Source: Spirodela intermedia (taxonomy: Eukaryota; Streptophyta; Magnoliopsida; Alismatales; Araceae). Taken from it: DNA of 64,000 bases. The stretch is from positions 317,501 to 381,500 of the forward strand of contig LR746265.1 in assembly GCA_902729315.2 (NCBI GenBank). Reading direction: 5' to 3'. Numbering within the stretch: position 1 is the stretch's first letter; the number at the start of each line of letters is the position of its first letter. The translations under genes were made by a program, and so were the position numbers. Below the pieces are notes generated by a model that saw nothing but the letters and a program-made list of their open reading frames with translations, had not been told where the DNA came from and did no database searches. Positions 47,027 through 60,035 of this stretch are shown piece by piece.

Positions 47027-49802
47027 TCATCTGGTCACCTTGATGCTCGCCAATGAATAGTGCACATCGCTCTCGGATATTTGGTGATGAAGAACAAGCC
47101 GGACACTGAACGGATAAGAACTTGTCAGAGTTCAACTACTATTTTCAGTAAAATGAGTCAACGGGCCCGTCTCTTTTTTCCTTTTATAGCCTGGTTTCGA
47201 GGCCCGTTGACTCCGCCGGGACTATCCATGGAAAATCGATCCTCTAATATGGATCATTATAGAAATACTGCTAAGGCGATGATCTACACCACGGTAAGAG
47301 TGTCGCTTTCCCAGAGAATTTGAGAGAAAAATCTGAAAGAAAGATCCGAGAGCGAGCGCACCTGGTCGCGCTTGCAGGCATAGCAAGAACCCCATGTTCT
47401 TCCAGGACCTCGCACAGGTTTTCAGGCGACATTTGCAAGCCCTCCATAATATCGAAAAATATCTGCAAGAAGAATATATGGAATGAGATTTCTTCATCTC
47501 TTTTCTTTTTTTATTTTAAAAAAAACGTAGTAATTGAGAAACACGTCGGCGCCATGGGTGGTAGGTTCCCCCACCATGTTCGTCTCCACCGAGGCCACGT
47601 CGATCTTCAACCCTTTGACCTGACTCAGGCCCTCTGTTGAGAGAGAGATTCGGAGATGACAGCAAACGATCAGAAATCCTCGATTAGTCGCCAGCCGTCG
47701 GATGTGATCAAGATAAAACCTGCGAATAGCTTGGCTCTTCTGTGGTCATCTTCGAGCCTGCCGGCGTGGTCTCTGAGCCCCACAAGAGCCGCAGCGCAGA
47801 GGACCCCCACCTGCCTCATTCCCCCGCCCAGGGTCTTCCTGAGCCTTCTGGCCTGTGGTCAACGCGGCATATAAATTCCCACTTATAGAAATAATTTTCC
47901 TTTCCAAGATACCATGACTTATTTATTGATTTACCTTGGAGATGAAGCTTTTGGAGCCGGCGATGACTGACCCAACTGGGGCGCCCAGGCCTTTGGACAA
48001 GCAGACCTGGTTCGAACAGCAAGAACCAGCCACCTTTTGGTCAAAATCTGGGCATCGGGTAATTCATCAAGAATATATCGGGATTCATGAAGAGGAATCT
48101 TTCATTCACTTTAAATAGAATGAATTGACTTTAACATGATATCGAAAGTCAACGGTGGTTCTCGGCAGAGACTTTGGGCGAAGCACAGTGATCAGGAGAG
48201 CATACAGAGACAGAATCAGCAGCTTGGACGAGCCTGTGGACGGGGACTCCCAGCGCCTGCAGTTTGATACGGCAACCATTTTATAAGATCAAGGCTTGAA
48301 ATCGGAAAGAAGCACTCGCCGCCACAGATGACTTTAGATGAGAGAGAGAGAGCGGGAGAGAGAGAGTGGAGTATACTGCCGGCAATGGGAGACTTACTGC
48401 AGAAGCGTTGAAGATGCGGGCGCCGTCGATATGGAACTTCAGACCATGCTCCTTGGCGATTGCCCCCACCTTGTCTGTGTACTCTGCGCTGAGACATCTC
48501 CCTCCCGAGCTGCAATGGCGTCAAGAACCAGGACAAGGAGGAGAGCGGAGCACCAGAGCACTTTCTTAATATAGGAACCGTTCGCAACATGCCGGTAAGC
48601 CGAGTAAGAAGATTTCTGAGAGAACGACGAGGAAGAAGAACCCCTACATTTCAGATTCCAAGGGGATAAGAAGAAGACGAAACCAGGGGAGGGCCACATC
48701 ACATTCATGTCCTCTGGGTTGAATGAAACGCTCGGTGGAATGCTCCAAGCATTGTTTCATCGATAAGCGGGCGGACATTTTCTTCATCCCATCGAAGCAG
48801 AGAAAAATAAAAAATGCGATGCAGACAACGTCTTGGAGCTCACCTCGTAAATCTCTCTCTCTCTCTCTCGCTCTCGCTCTCTCTCTCTCTCTTTCTATAT
48901 ATATATATATATATATATTATTATATATATATATATATATATATCTATCTAAGACTATCTGGGTAAGAGTCTGCGATAGGAATTCGACATTTAAAAACCT
49001 GGGGAAGGCTGAAATATTTCCTGTCTTATATATCTGTCCTTATATATATTATATATGAAGAGAGAGATAGAGAGCGAGAGAGAGAGAGATGGGCGAGGTC
49101 TAGGGTGTTGAAATCCGCGGCCGAGCTGGGTCTCTCAGAAGCCGGCGGCCAGACAGCCTTCACGGGGAGCTCGGAAAACCGAAGAGGACGAAATCGATGG
49201 AGGAAGGCTAGGGAACGATGCAGGAAAAAGGATCGAAATCCGAAGGAGATGGAGAAAACAGCGGCCGAATGAGCTCGACTTCAGCTGTTGCAACAGGAGC
49301 ACTGAAGAGCGGAAGGCGCCTGGAGAGAATAAACCAGGAGGGGACGAAGTGGTGCTCACTTGGCATGCGTGTTCTCCAAGCAGATGAGCCTGGTTGTCGG
49401 GTAGTAGAGCTCCTCATCCGGGTGCCTAATGGCGGCCCTAATCAGGGCCAGGTCCATCGTTCCATCGGGGTTGTTCTTCACCGTCTTCGCATGCACGCCG
49501 CCGATGGTGGAGATTCCCCCGTTCTCGTAGACGTGTATGTGGGAGTTGTCCCCGAGGATGGCCTCGCTCCCCCGAACCTCGCAGTGGACGAGCACCGAGA
49601 TGAGGTTTCCCATGGTGCCGGAGGGGACGAAGAGAGCGGCCTCCTTTCCCGTCATCCTCGCCATCTCCTCCTCTAGCCGCCGCGCTGTGGGGTCGGAACC
49701 TAGGACGTCGTCGTCAACCTCTGCACCGGCCATGGCCCCCCTCATCGCCTCGCTGGGCTTCGTCACCGTGTCAGACCTGAGGTCCACCGTCCTCCTCACC
49801 AT
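47027..49802 (-). CDS. THA1: Low-specificity L-threonine aldolase
   Basis: Eight exons encode 349 residues: 49802-49360, 48509-48398, 48256-48206, 48006-47935, 47852-47720, 47633-47575, 47462-47362, 47105-47027. Phases are consistent throughout. This PLP enzyme splits L-threonine and allo-threonine to glycine and acetaldehyde, affecting seed Thr and Gly levels. Landmarks are [12 protein letters not shown] at the start, [30 protein letters not shown], the [12 protein letters not shown] segment, the PLP lysine in [14 protein letters not shown], and [17 protein letters not shown]. The C-terminus [18 protein letters not shown] is also typical. The ATG at 49,802 matches the family start; an in-frame Met at 49,943 would add 47 residues. 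Whether THA1 or THA2 type was not determined. Confidence 0.94.
48852..48946. repeat. Compound (CT)n-(AT)n microsatellite in threonine aldolase intron 1
   Basis: CT with CGCT interruptions (48,852-48,892) is followed by AT with one TT phase break (48,896-48,946). It lies in the 850-nt first intron on the opposite strand sense. Confidence 0.85.
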
Positions 49803-50084
49803 CCCTCCTCCCCTCTTTCCTCCCCTCCCCTCCAAGATTATCCGACTCTCCGACGGATCGGCTGCTCGAGATCTCCCCTTCCTGGTCAAATGCAGCATCC
49901 AAAATCTCAACTCAGGGGGGGCATCCGGCTTCATGGAGGCCATTATTCTCTATCAAATAAGAGAGAAGGAACAGGAGCCTCACCTTCGAAGTTCTGATCT
50001 CCCCCGCGGTCTTCCTCGCCGCGCCTGCTCTCTCTTCTGCAACGATCTCCAGACCGGCTCCTCCCTATATAACACAAGAGACAG

Positions 50085-50130
<46 letters not shown>

Positions 50131-51109
50131 GAGAGGAGAATGTCAAGAATTCACAAGCAGAAGGACGGGGAAAGGACAAAGAGAAGGGCGGAGGAAGGAA
50201 GAAGAGGGGAGCCGCCTCTTGGTAGTGGAAGACTAACGCCACGAGGCGAGGGATAATGAATACAAGCGTCACCCTTGAACGGCAAGGACCGAGCTAATGG
50301 GTGTCCCCTATCGACCCTAACCTTAGATTTCCAATCCCGCATCTGCGATGCGTGGGTGGTGACTTGGCCTCCTCACCGCCTCCCCATCCGCAGTCTCTCT
50401 CTCCCTCTCTCGCCCACGCAGCTTCTGTGAATGAGAAAGAATGGTCGCTATCCCAGAGGAAAAGAGAGAAATGGACACGTTGCTGCATCTCCGTCTCTTC
50501 TGATTCAGTTCCTCATCTCCGTGCCAAGCCCCCCGCCCCAACCCCCTTCTCTCTCTCCTCTCTCACTTTTGTTCTTTTCTCATGGCGTCACGTTCCTGAA
50601 ACTCCATCTGAGCTCCATCTGCTGATTCGGCATCTCGTCTCCATGCCAATCTCCCCAACGCCCGTCTCACTCTCCTCTCTCTCTTCTCTCTCTCTCTCTC
50701 TCTCTCATTGGTTCTTTTCTCATGGCGGGCACGTTGCTGTGACCTCTGGCAATTCTTCTCTCTCTCTCTCTCCTCTCTTCCATTCCGGATTGAAGCCGTG
50801 GAGCCGGAGTTTGAACTTTGAACCGGCTAATAGAAAGCGGACCGCGGAGACCGATGCTCCCCAGTCCAGTCACACGTCATCGACCCTTTCTCGGGTGAGT
50901 TGGCATGGAGACAGGTCAGCGCACCGTCAAAACAGTAGGATATCGGAAAACAATACTATCCTCTCTGAAGATATTTCACAAATGAAAATATTATTGAGGA
51001 TTTCTAGATAAAAACGTCTCCTTTCTCCCGCCACTTCCGACACAACTTTGTCCTTTAACGCGCCCCGCCCGTATGTCGGAATCTATCCCAGATATGCATC
51101 GGATTCTTC
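49803..51109. other. Threonine aldolase 5' flank up to the start of copy B
   Basis: No further gene is supported. A GA tract of about 39 bp (50,089-50,128) lies near 290 bases upstream of the threonine aldolase start. CT tracts lie at 50,684-50,706 and 50,757-50,772. From 50,540 to 50,780 a diverged local duplication repeats the themes ttcttttctcatggcg and ttctctctctc. The sequence then passes into copy B at 51,110 without any visible junction feature such as a target-site duplication or transposon end. Confidence 0.6.
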
Positions 51110-52862
51110 AACGTCCACGTGTTCTTCCGTGGGGCCCACTGCCGCAAGAGCATCAAATGCCCCCTACTACGTTATCTATGTTATCATAATCCCCCTCAAA
51201 TATGGAAACTCCGTGGGGCCGAGTTTTGGCCGGAGATTGGGGGAGGCGGCACGAAGTTGGGGGGGGGGGGGGGTTGGGGCGGAGAATTTTTATTAAGAAG
51301 ATCCCACGGTCATTCCGATGCGAGCTCTGCAGGTTTTTCCCTTGGTTTGTTAAAATGTAGTAGATGTAATTGAGATCTCTCGAAGTTCTTCTAATAATTG
51401 ATTGAGATATAGAGATTAAGTTGTTAACTAAGAGAAAGTATATCAATATAACATTATTGATGGGATGGATCGAACTCTGATGGAATTCTAGTCAACGGTA
51501 GCAATGGGTTCAGCAAGTTGCTTCTGAGCCCAAAGAATAATAAACAGCAAGGTAGAATCTTGATGTTCATTTTCCTTGCTAATTATTCATCTTATAATCA
51601 CCCTATGTTGCTGTGAGTACATCAACATGATGAAGGCAACATCTCGAATAGCTATGTAATACTCAAAAAACTATTGAGCATACGCACACAGGAGCACTAG
51701 ACACAGTGAGTTGGTGCACGATGACGGGGTGAAACCATTTGTGATTCTGAGCTAGACTGGTTGGGCCGTTTGGGACCCCTAATTATCATGCATCTAGCTT
51801 TCATGTTCTTCTAAAAGAGAGGGTATATTTGCTGAGAATTACGAACACTATCGCTGGAATGTGCCACAATGAGCTCTCCTCGATCAGTGCTAGAATTCGT
51901 TGATGTGTCATATGACTGATTCTTGCTCTTCGTACATTACGTAGTCGTCTTCGCCATTAATGGGAGCTCAGGGAGGAAGAGAAGATGTCAGCAATGGAGA
52001 CTGTGTTTTACCTGGATTCTCCACTGTTAGAAAGACCTGTTCTACTATTCTTCTCCGCTTGCTGTCGAAGCTTGCTGTCGATATTTACCTAATGGTCATG
52101 GAAGGAGAGATCCTTGTCCTCCAACCGATCTGGAAAACTTCGGGCCAGAACAGTGTTCGGTGACCTGTATGACCTTCCGTCATCCTGAATGGAACGGTAG
52201 AGAGGGAGAAGGATCTCTCACGGAGGGGAGGGGAGGGAGGCAGCTCTTTGGCGATAGAGGTGGAAGAAGCAGCACGCCTAAACTTGGTTTTAAGGGGATC
52301 ATGGCGTGGTTCATGTGGATGAGTATGAGATGCCTATTGAAGGGGAAAAGGACAAGGAAATGGAAAAGGAGTGTTCGCTAGGGCAACTTGGTGAGGGAAA
52401 GGTGACAGCATTCATTGCCCAAGGAAGGGTTATTCTCGCCAGTAATGTTTTTCCTCCCTTGGCTCCAAGGCTTTTACCTGTCACACTCACCCAACACCCT
52501 TCTCCATCGTTCTCAAAAGCCGTCAATTCGGCCTTCTACGCTCAGTGTCGCCACAGAAGCCCCCCCCTCGCCCGCCTTCTTTTCCGGCCAGACACATCAA
52601 ACCCTAAATGATGCACAAGAAGGAAACCATGAAATCCAGCGGGATCTACCTAGAACACTAGGTTGCTCATCCTCCGATCTATCTATCTCCCTCTTGCTCT
52701 TCCTGTTATCCGTTCTCTCTCATTCGCCCTCTCCCTCAATCTCTTCCCTGATCAAAGCTTTTCCAAAAGTTTGGTCTTCTGGGGGAAGGTCCGCATCGGA
52801 CGGGAGGTCGTTATCTATATTGATCATCACCACATCAAAAGGTCTCAGAAGGTGGAAAGGAA

Positions 52863-53495
52863 ATGGATGCTACTGCAGACAGCCCAGCTTCGGATGCAAC
52901 CCCCAATGCTCCGGTGTGGGTGAGCGGATGTGCCGCGGGAGGGCTCTCCTCCTCTTCTTCATCCTCCTCCTCCTCCTTGTCCTCCACCTCCATGCCATCG
53001 TTGAGCCGATACGAGTCGCAGAAGCGCCGAGACTGGAACACCTTCGGCCAGTACCTGAGGAATCACCGGCCGCCGCTGTCTCTTTCGCGGTGCAGCGGCG
53101 CGCACGTGCTGGAATTCCTTCGATACCTGGACCAGTTCGGCAAGACGAAGGTTCACACCCAGATGTGCCCCTTCTTCGGCCACCCCAACCCTCCTGCACC
53201 TTGCCCTTGCCCACTCCGGCAGGCCTGGGGCAGCCTTGACGCACTCATCGGCCGCCTCCGAGCGGCCTACGAAGAGAACGGTGGGAAGCCGGAGGCCAAC
53301 CCCTTCGGCGCCAGAGCCGTCCGACTCTACCTGAGGGAGGTGCGGGAGATGCAGGCCAAGGCGAGGGGAATCAGCTACGAGAAGAAGAAGCGGAAGAAGC
53401 CCTCCCAGGCTGGCGCTCAGCAGCAAAACCAGCCTCATCAGGCATCACCATCGGCTGGTGTAACCTCAACGGATCCCCACACCATATTATCATAA
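52863..53495 (+). CDS. ALOG-domain (LSH/G1-like) transcription factor, copy B
   Basis: The 210-residue protein is identical to that at 1,750-2,382, with the same poly-Ser leader, ALOG domain, [10 protein letters not shown] zinc-ribbon insert and KKKRKK nuclear signal. The surrounding leader and 3' flank are also preserved with a few SNPs. If both copies are real the locus carries two functional ALOG genes about 51 kb apart; if the repeat is allelic they are one gene. Confidence 0.93.
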   Translation: MDATADSPASDATPNAPVWVSGCAAGGLSSSSSSSSSSLSSTSMPSLSRYESQKRRDWNTFGQYLRNHRPPLSLSRCSGAHVLEFLRYLDQFGKTKVHTQMCPFFGHPNPPAPCPCPLRQAWGSLDALIGRLRAAYEENGGKPEANPFGARAVRLYLREVREMQAKARGISYEKKKRKKPSQAGAQQQNQPHQASPSAGVTSTDPHTILS

Positions 53496-56400
53496 TCTTC
53501 AGGAAGACCACCTGAGCTACTATCACTTCTGCTGCTGCTTCCTTTCTCCTGCTAGCATGCTTCCTTTCTCCTTTCCCCGTCTGTAGCGAGCGTATCACTA
53601 GGTTTCGAGTTTAAGGATGGTTTTGATCACCTCATGTTTTTTCTTTCCGATTTCTGTTCTTCCTCGTGTGCTGACTGAATCTATGATGAAATATTTCCTT
53701 CCTGTTGCTGCTGTTTTCCGGGAGAAGCGTAGCCTTCTTTCTCCTGTTGCCATAGAATTTGCCGCTGCGGCTGATGTTCTTGCAGTCAAACTCATGTTGG
53801 TGACGGTGGCTCCCGTGACCGATGCCCCTACGACAGTAGTATTAATCTACAGTGGCCTCTTTCTGTGATTAGAGAAGCAGCTGTAGCTGATCCTGTTTCT
53901 TGTGAAGAGACTTAATGGTACCTTGGTTGTGGTGGTGACGATAATGATGATGTCGGAGGCCACTGTAGAAGCAACGGTAGCTTACTACATCTATATTCAT
54001 ACCTATATTATCTATCTATCTACCTTTATGTATAATCACTAGGCACAGTGCGGTCGTCGTGGAAATTTGTTGGGGTTCATACATCAGGTGAAATCTACTT
54101 GAATCACAGGTATAAATGCCCAGTGCTGAATGCGCCAATCATGTTTTAAAGGCTTCTTCCTCATTTATGGTTTGACCCTTTGTGGTGTCGAATGTAGGAA
54201 CAAAGACTCAGAATACCCTCGATTCCAGCGTGTGATTCCTGTTCTGTCACGAGATGGAAAGTGATGATCATTCCATCTGTTTCCGCGGTATTTGTGTTCG
54301 TTGGTCTTCCAGTTTACAACTTTCCTTAGCATGAAAAACTATTTTTATTAGCTTCTTTTCGATCGAAAAGGCCACATTGTTCATTCGCATGCATCTCTCT
54401 CTCTCTCGCTCTCGCTCGCTCGCTCGCTCATACTCACTTATTCTTGAGGAAAGTTAATCTGAAGCTCCGCAAGGTTGGTCTGATTAAAAAAACGGAATAC
54501 TTAGCCCTTCGACGAGTCTGATAAATTTGGATGATCTACATTTTTCTGACGATAATTTTTGTCTTGATGGTAGATGATGTATAAGCACTACATAACTCAT
54601 TCCTCCGCATGAATGCAAACAAACTTAGGAACTTCAACAATAGATGAGAAGCCCATGATGCTCCTCTACAGCGTATAGATTTTTCTTGAGATGACCATAA
54701 CGGACATCGTGTTAAAGAACAGATAAGCCCGTTCGAAGTTGATGAGTTGCATTCTCGTTGATCCATATTAAAAATTAGAAGTTTTAAAATCAAGGATGCG
54801 AGGCTGCTATCTAGATTAATCTACGAATAGGGTACAACTAAGCGATGATATAAAAGGATTATCTTAGAGGAAATTAATTCTTAGGCATTTGTTGTGTGTA
54901 CGTTAGTTTTAGAGAAGAAGTGGTGCAAGAGGTTCGAGAATTCCACGGGGCATAAGCATATCATTCCCTGAAACTGTTCCTTTCCACGATTGGCAGGTGC
55001 TTGGGATCCCCCTTTGAGATCACCAGATTTCTTTACGCCATCTGTCTACTCTTGGGTCGAGGAGGGAGTTGATGGCTCGTCATTCCAAGGGGCTTTGAAT
55101 GGTAGCAGTGGTATTCTCAGGTAGCATGGCCCTTTGATCTGTTTTTCTCTTCGGCCGAGGAAGGAGTAATGGCTCTTCATTCCGAGGGGCTTTCAATGGT
55201 AACAGTGGGAGCCATCCTCAGACTGTCTCCTTCCGTGAAAGTCCAATCAAATGTTCATCATAACGCATCATTCTTTCTTCAAAATGGATTTTTTATCCTA
55301 CATAATTATGGGAGAAGCTGGGAATTTGAGTGATCCTGTCTTTTTTTCTATCTTTTTTATTCTATTTCTCATCTGCCTTTGTCATACGCAGGTTCTGGAT
55401 CCCTTACGCAGCTCGTGATTAAATCACCATATTCTTTGAAAATTCCAATCTGTCGCAAGTTATCCAGAGGGAAGATCTAATCCTTGGAAATCCCTCATAA
55501 TTCATTTGCGAACATTACTACTCATTTCAATGTCCTCGGGAAACCGTCAATAACCGATGATTCGTAAGGACAGTTTCGTTCTCAATAAACCTAGAGGAAT
55601 ATAATAAGAAGTACTAATCAACCACCTCAAGTCCTTCGTAGAGAACTGAGGTTAGTGTTGCTTGCGTTTATTGGGTTTCGAGCATGCTTTCAGAGCCAAG
55701 CAAGAAACAAAAAAGAAGCATTTCTTCAACAAACAACGCCGTTAAAGTAGATATCTCATGCCTTGTAGGGGGGATCGCCGACCTTATTCAAAGGTCTTGC
55801 ACGGCTTCTACAGCGAGAGACGACAACATAGAAACGAAGGAGAAGAAAGGACGAGGAGAGAAAGAAAGGGAGGAGAAGACAGAAGGAGAAACTTGGGATT
55901 TCAATCGAATACTAGGAGGTAATTTTAGGGAATTTCCACTGTCGTATCGAGAATTATCTAGAGTTTATGATGACTGGCGGTAGGTATCTTGGTGCAAACG
56001 ACAAATGCTCGCGAAGGAAAGAAAAAAGCCTAAGCTGCACTCCATGAAATACTCGGAAAACCTTTCCCAATGGCTTGATAATCAACGACTACACTCGATC
56101 TTGTGATTCTGATCCCGTCTTCTGAATAAATTCCTCCCAGGAGTAGTTTTATCATCACAGCTTCAGCTAAGTAGTAGATGACGGGAAGAAAGGGCTACAG
56201 ATGACGTTCTGTCCGATTGTCATTCCGGCTATCTCGATCACCAAATAACGGAGAAGATTTGGAAGAAACTACCGCTCTTCTCTGATAATGCCATCCCAGA
56301 GCAGACGAAAAGGCAGAGCTTATGAACTTTTGCCGAAGCTCATGGAAGGGTTCACGCGAGCATCGGAAAAAAAGATGAAGAAAAGTTACGGAGAGACGTT

Positions 56401-59234
56401 TGCTCCATCCGTTCTAACTCTTCTACCTCCGCTTCTCCTCCGTAGTTCAACTTGTCTGCGGAGCTGAATGGACTGAGTAGTTGATATCGATGAAGTCTAA
56501 GTTCGGAGAAAGGGATCGTGGTTTAGACACGGATAGGTTAAATTCTTCGGATGAGTTGCTTTTCTACTCCTGTGCCTTTATATAAGTTGTTTGTCCAATA
56601 GGTGATCCCAGCGGAAGAGGAGGGAGCCTTCAAGATTGTAGTACGATGCTTTAGGCCGTTAAACGGAATCGTAACCGATTCTGAGGGGAAAGGCGGTACA
56701 CTTTAGTGTTAACCTTTATAGAAAGTTGAGAGAGAGAGAGAGAGAGAGGCTCTTGTACGCGCCGCCCGGCCTCTGTGACGAGGAGGAAGGAGGCAAGGCT
56801 ACAAATGTTCCAAGTGCAGTGGAAATGAGCAGAGTAAATGCGTACTTGTAGTAATCCTCTCTTTCTCTCTCTCTCTCTTCTCTCCCCACGTCCCCCCAAC
56901 CCGCGCGTCCCTCTCTCTCCATATCTCCCCTTCACTGTTGTTGTCGCCAGCCTGTCGGTTGGAGCAGCAATCTGGGTTTGTTGTTTTTCTCTTATTTCCA
57001 TCTCCCCCCAGATGCGTCCCATAGTGAATTTCTAGATTTGGCCTATCAACTCTCTCTCTCCCTGCTTCACTGTTATTGTTTCCGCCGGTCTGTATCTGAC
57101 AGCAGCGATCTAGGTCGGTTGTTTTTTTCTTCTCCCTATTTCCTGGTGATGCATTCCATTGTGAAACTGCAAGATTTGGGTTGATGAATGAATGTATTGT
57201 ATAAAATTCTAGCCTTCTTACTTAGAACCAATTGATTCTCATTCTATTCTCGCTTGATCGAATGCTGTCTTCATGCAGCCTGAGGATGAACCCTAGAATT
57301 TTAATACTCGCTGAAATTGTAAGACCTTCCGAATTCAAACCTGTCGTCATAGAGTAGTATAAGCTAGTAGATGAGACTCTCTACTTCCCAACATCGCGAG
57401 ACTGACCTAATAGAGGCCTTTTCTTGAGGGAGAGGATGACCCCGGGACTGTTCAGGGATGTTAAAAGAGGTTTCCTTGACGCGAGTTGCTTACGCACTGC
57501 GGATTAAACCGGTTAAACCCGTGGCGGTGGACCAGCAGGGATGAAAGAATTCTTCGAATGCCAAACAAACAGGGATTCATCACCGGTCATGTCAAGATCC
57601 AAGAGACTTTGTAAGGAATTCTTCTTCGTTCCAATACACGGAAGAGGTGTGGATGGTTCTCAGGAATGCTTTGCACAGCGAGAGAGAGAGAGAGACACTA
57701 GTCCTTGGACACTGACGTGAGGGGTGACTCGTCAGAGGGCATTAATATAGGAACCCTCCTCGTTTGAATCGCCAGTGCCTGTTCAAGGCCTTACATCCAT
57801 CGCGTTTCCTCGATCAGTTTACTGTTAATCGTTGGGTTCGGGGACTCCCTCCACAAACGTAAGGTCTTCTCATCTTCGGCGGTAATGGTGCGACGATTGA
57901 TGTCAGAAGCACCGCGGCGATGAGAAATCTGGAACCTCTCTCCGTCTGTGTCCAAGCGACGATGAAGGCGACGCATGTATGCCGTTCTCTGTGGGAAGTA
58001 TGGCCGGGTGTACCGCCGGTCGCTCAAGCTCTTGAGATCTCTGACTCGTAACGTATCGGGTCTGGAAAGTTGTCCTCTGAAAACAGTTCTATCAGGCTGC
58101 ATGTGGTGCCGATCATCATCTCCGTCTCTCTCTCTCGCTCTCGCTCTTTCTCTCTGTGGTGTGAAGAGAGAAGAGGTAGGAAAGGGTGGTGGACAGCAAC
58201 CGGGGATAGAGAATCTAGTCCGTACGAGAACTCAAAATGTTTTGGGTCACTTCGCGACACATATGGTGAAATAAGAGAGAACAGGAAAAGAAAAGTTGTC
58301 AAAGAGACTGTTGCTGTCTCTGCCTACTCCGATCCGCGTTCCTCTCTCTCTCTCTCTCTCTCTCCCCCCCGCCCCCCATACCTGTGTCTACGCGCGCAGA
58401 GGTGTAAGATTGTGATTAGAAGGGAAGCAGGGTTCAGACCGCCGCCCGTGCCGTCCCACGTGGAGGGTCGTCCTGTTTGTCGGCGCCGCGCGCGGCGGAG
58501 GTCACCACCTGCGGTCCACGAGGCGGCGTACGGAGGGATGTCGGTGGACGGAGAGACCACACCCGTAATTGCCGCCGTCTCTCTCTCTCTCTCTCTCCCC
58601 CTCCCTTCGTCTCGCTCCTCTCCGCCTCTCGGCTTCCGTTCTTACTTCTCCTATAGGGAATCGTCCCCCATTGGGTCATCTCTCTCTCTCGCTATCTCTC
58701 TTTTCCTTGGGCTTTGACTTGGCCGTACGGTCTTCTCGTAGGCCTGGCCTGTCTGTCCGCAGAGGGAAGTGCAGGGAGCGGAGAGGGGGGAAGACCCGCC
58801 TGCGTGCGGGTGAGGAATTCTTTATCGGCATCGGCATCACGTAAAGGGCGAAGACCGACTGACCGCAGTCGCTCTGCACAGCCGCCCAGTCTCGCGGAGG
58901 ATCTCGTACAACCCCTTCAGTCTGCAACAGAACGGGGAAACGGACTCTCTCTCTCTCTCTTTCTCGCTCGCTCGCTCGCTCGCTCTCCTCCTCCACCCCT
59001 GCCTGTGACTCCCAATAAGACGGCAGATTTTTGTTGGGTTCCCCCGACAAGAACATTCGAACTGTTTCTTGAGGAAATCACTTCATATTTTCTGAATTCC
59101 ATCGTTTGCGAATCCAACCCTTTGCCTTCAAAAATTGGTCGACATCTTTTCGAGTCTGAAATTTTCAGTCTCCGGAGCCAGTAAGCTTGAGAGAAAAAAT
59201 ACCCTTTACACAGTCACACGTCCACTATCGACAG

Positions 59235-59290
<56 letters not shown>

Positions 59291-59405
59291 TCTTGACCCG
59301 AGATCTCCAACAGTGCAGTGTTCCCGAGCGCGTCGAACTGTATATCTTAAACGAAACACATCAACCAAAAGATGCAGACTCTCAGAACAAACTACCCACG
59401 CCATT

Positions 59406-59439
<34 letters not shown>

Positions 59440-59974
59440 GTAGAAAAAGAGAGAAAGAGCAGGATGGAGGAGAAGAGCCTCCTGACAGAAGCCACAGGAA
59501 AGCGAGGCAGGGGAAAGAAACATTGGACTTACCGCGGAAGGGAAGCCATGCTGATAGCATCGTCGTCTTCCGGAGGGGGAAGGGGGGGAGTCCACTGGTC
59601 AACGCGGGCAGGCGGGCAGCCAGCACGTGGGGGATTCAGATGTCAATCCCCAAAGCCCCGACGCACGTGAGCGCGCATAAGGGCGGACATAGAGACCGTC
59701 TCTCCCCCGAGGTATGGGGCCGGGTCTCCTGCGTTTGGATCGTCGGAAGAGATGGAACAAGAAAATCCCACGCCGATATTGCCAAATTCATACCGAAATC
59801 CGATACGTTTGGATCGTCGGAAAAGGTGTGAAACCCGTGGATTTTAGAATCTTCCGTCTGCCACCATTTTACAGCAACCGAAACGACCTCATAGATGCCC
59901 CCGCACGATCAAAAATAAATTAATAATGCACAATTCCTAACTCTGTACAGCCAAAACCCCTCCAAAGATCTAGG

Positions 59975-60012
<38 letters not shown>

Positions 60013-60035
60013 ACCGGGAGGTCCGTTGACTCGGA
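53496..60035. other. Microsatellite-rich spacer between ALOG and transportin, copy B
   Basis: This is the counterpart of 2,383-8,943, with the same two local tandem duplications (about 55,020-55,225 and 56,930-57,180). Tract lengths are altered: the CT tract near 54,393 is shorter than in copy A, and the one at 59,239-59,287 is longer. No gene is supported. Confidence 0.6.
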
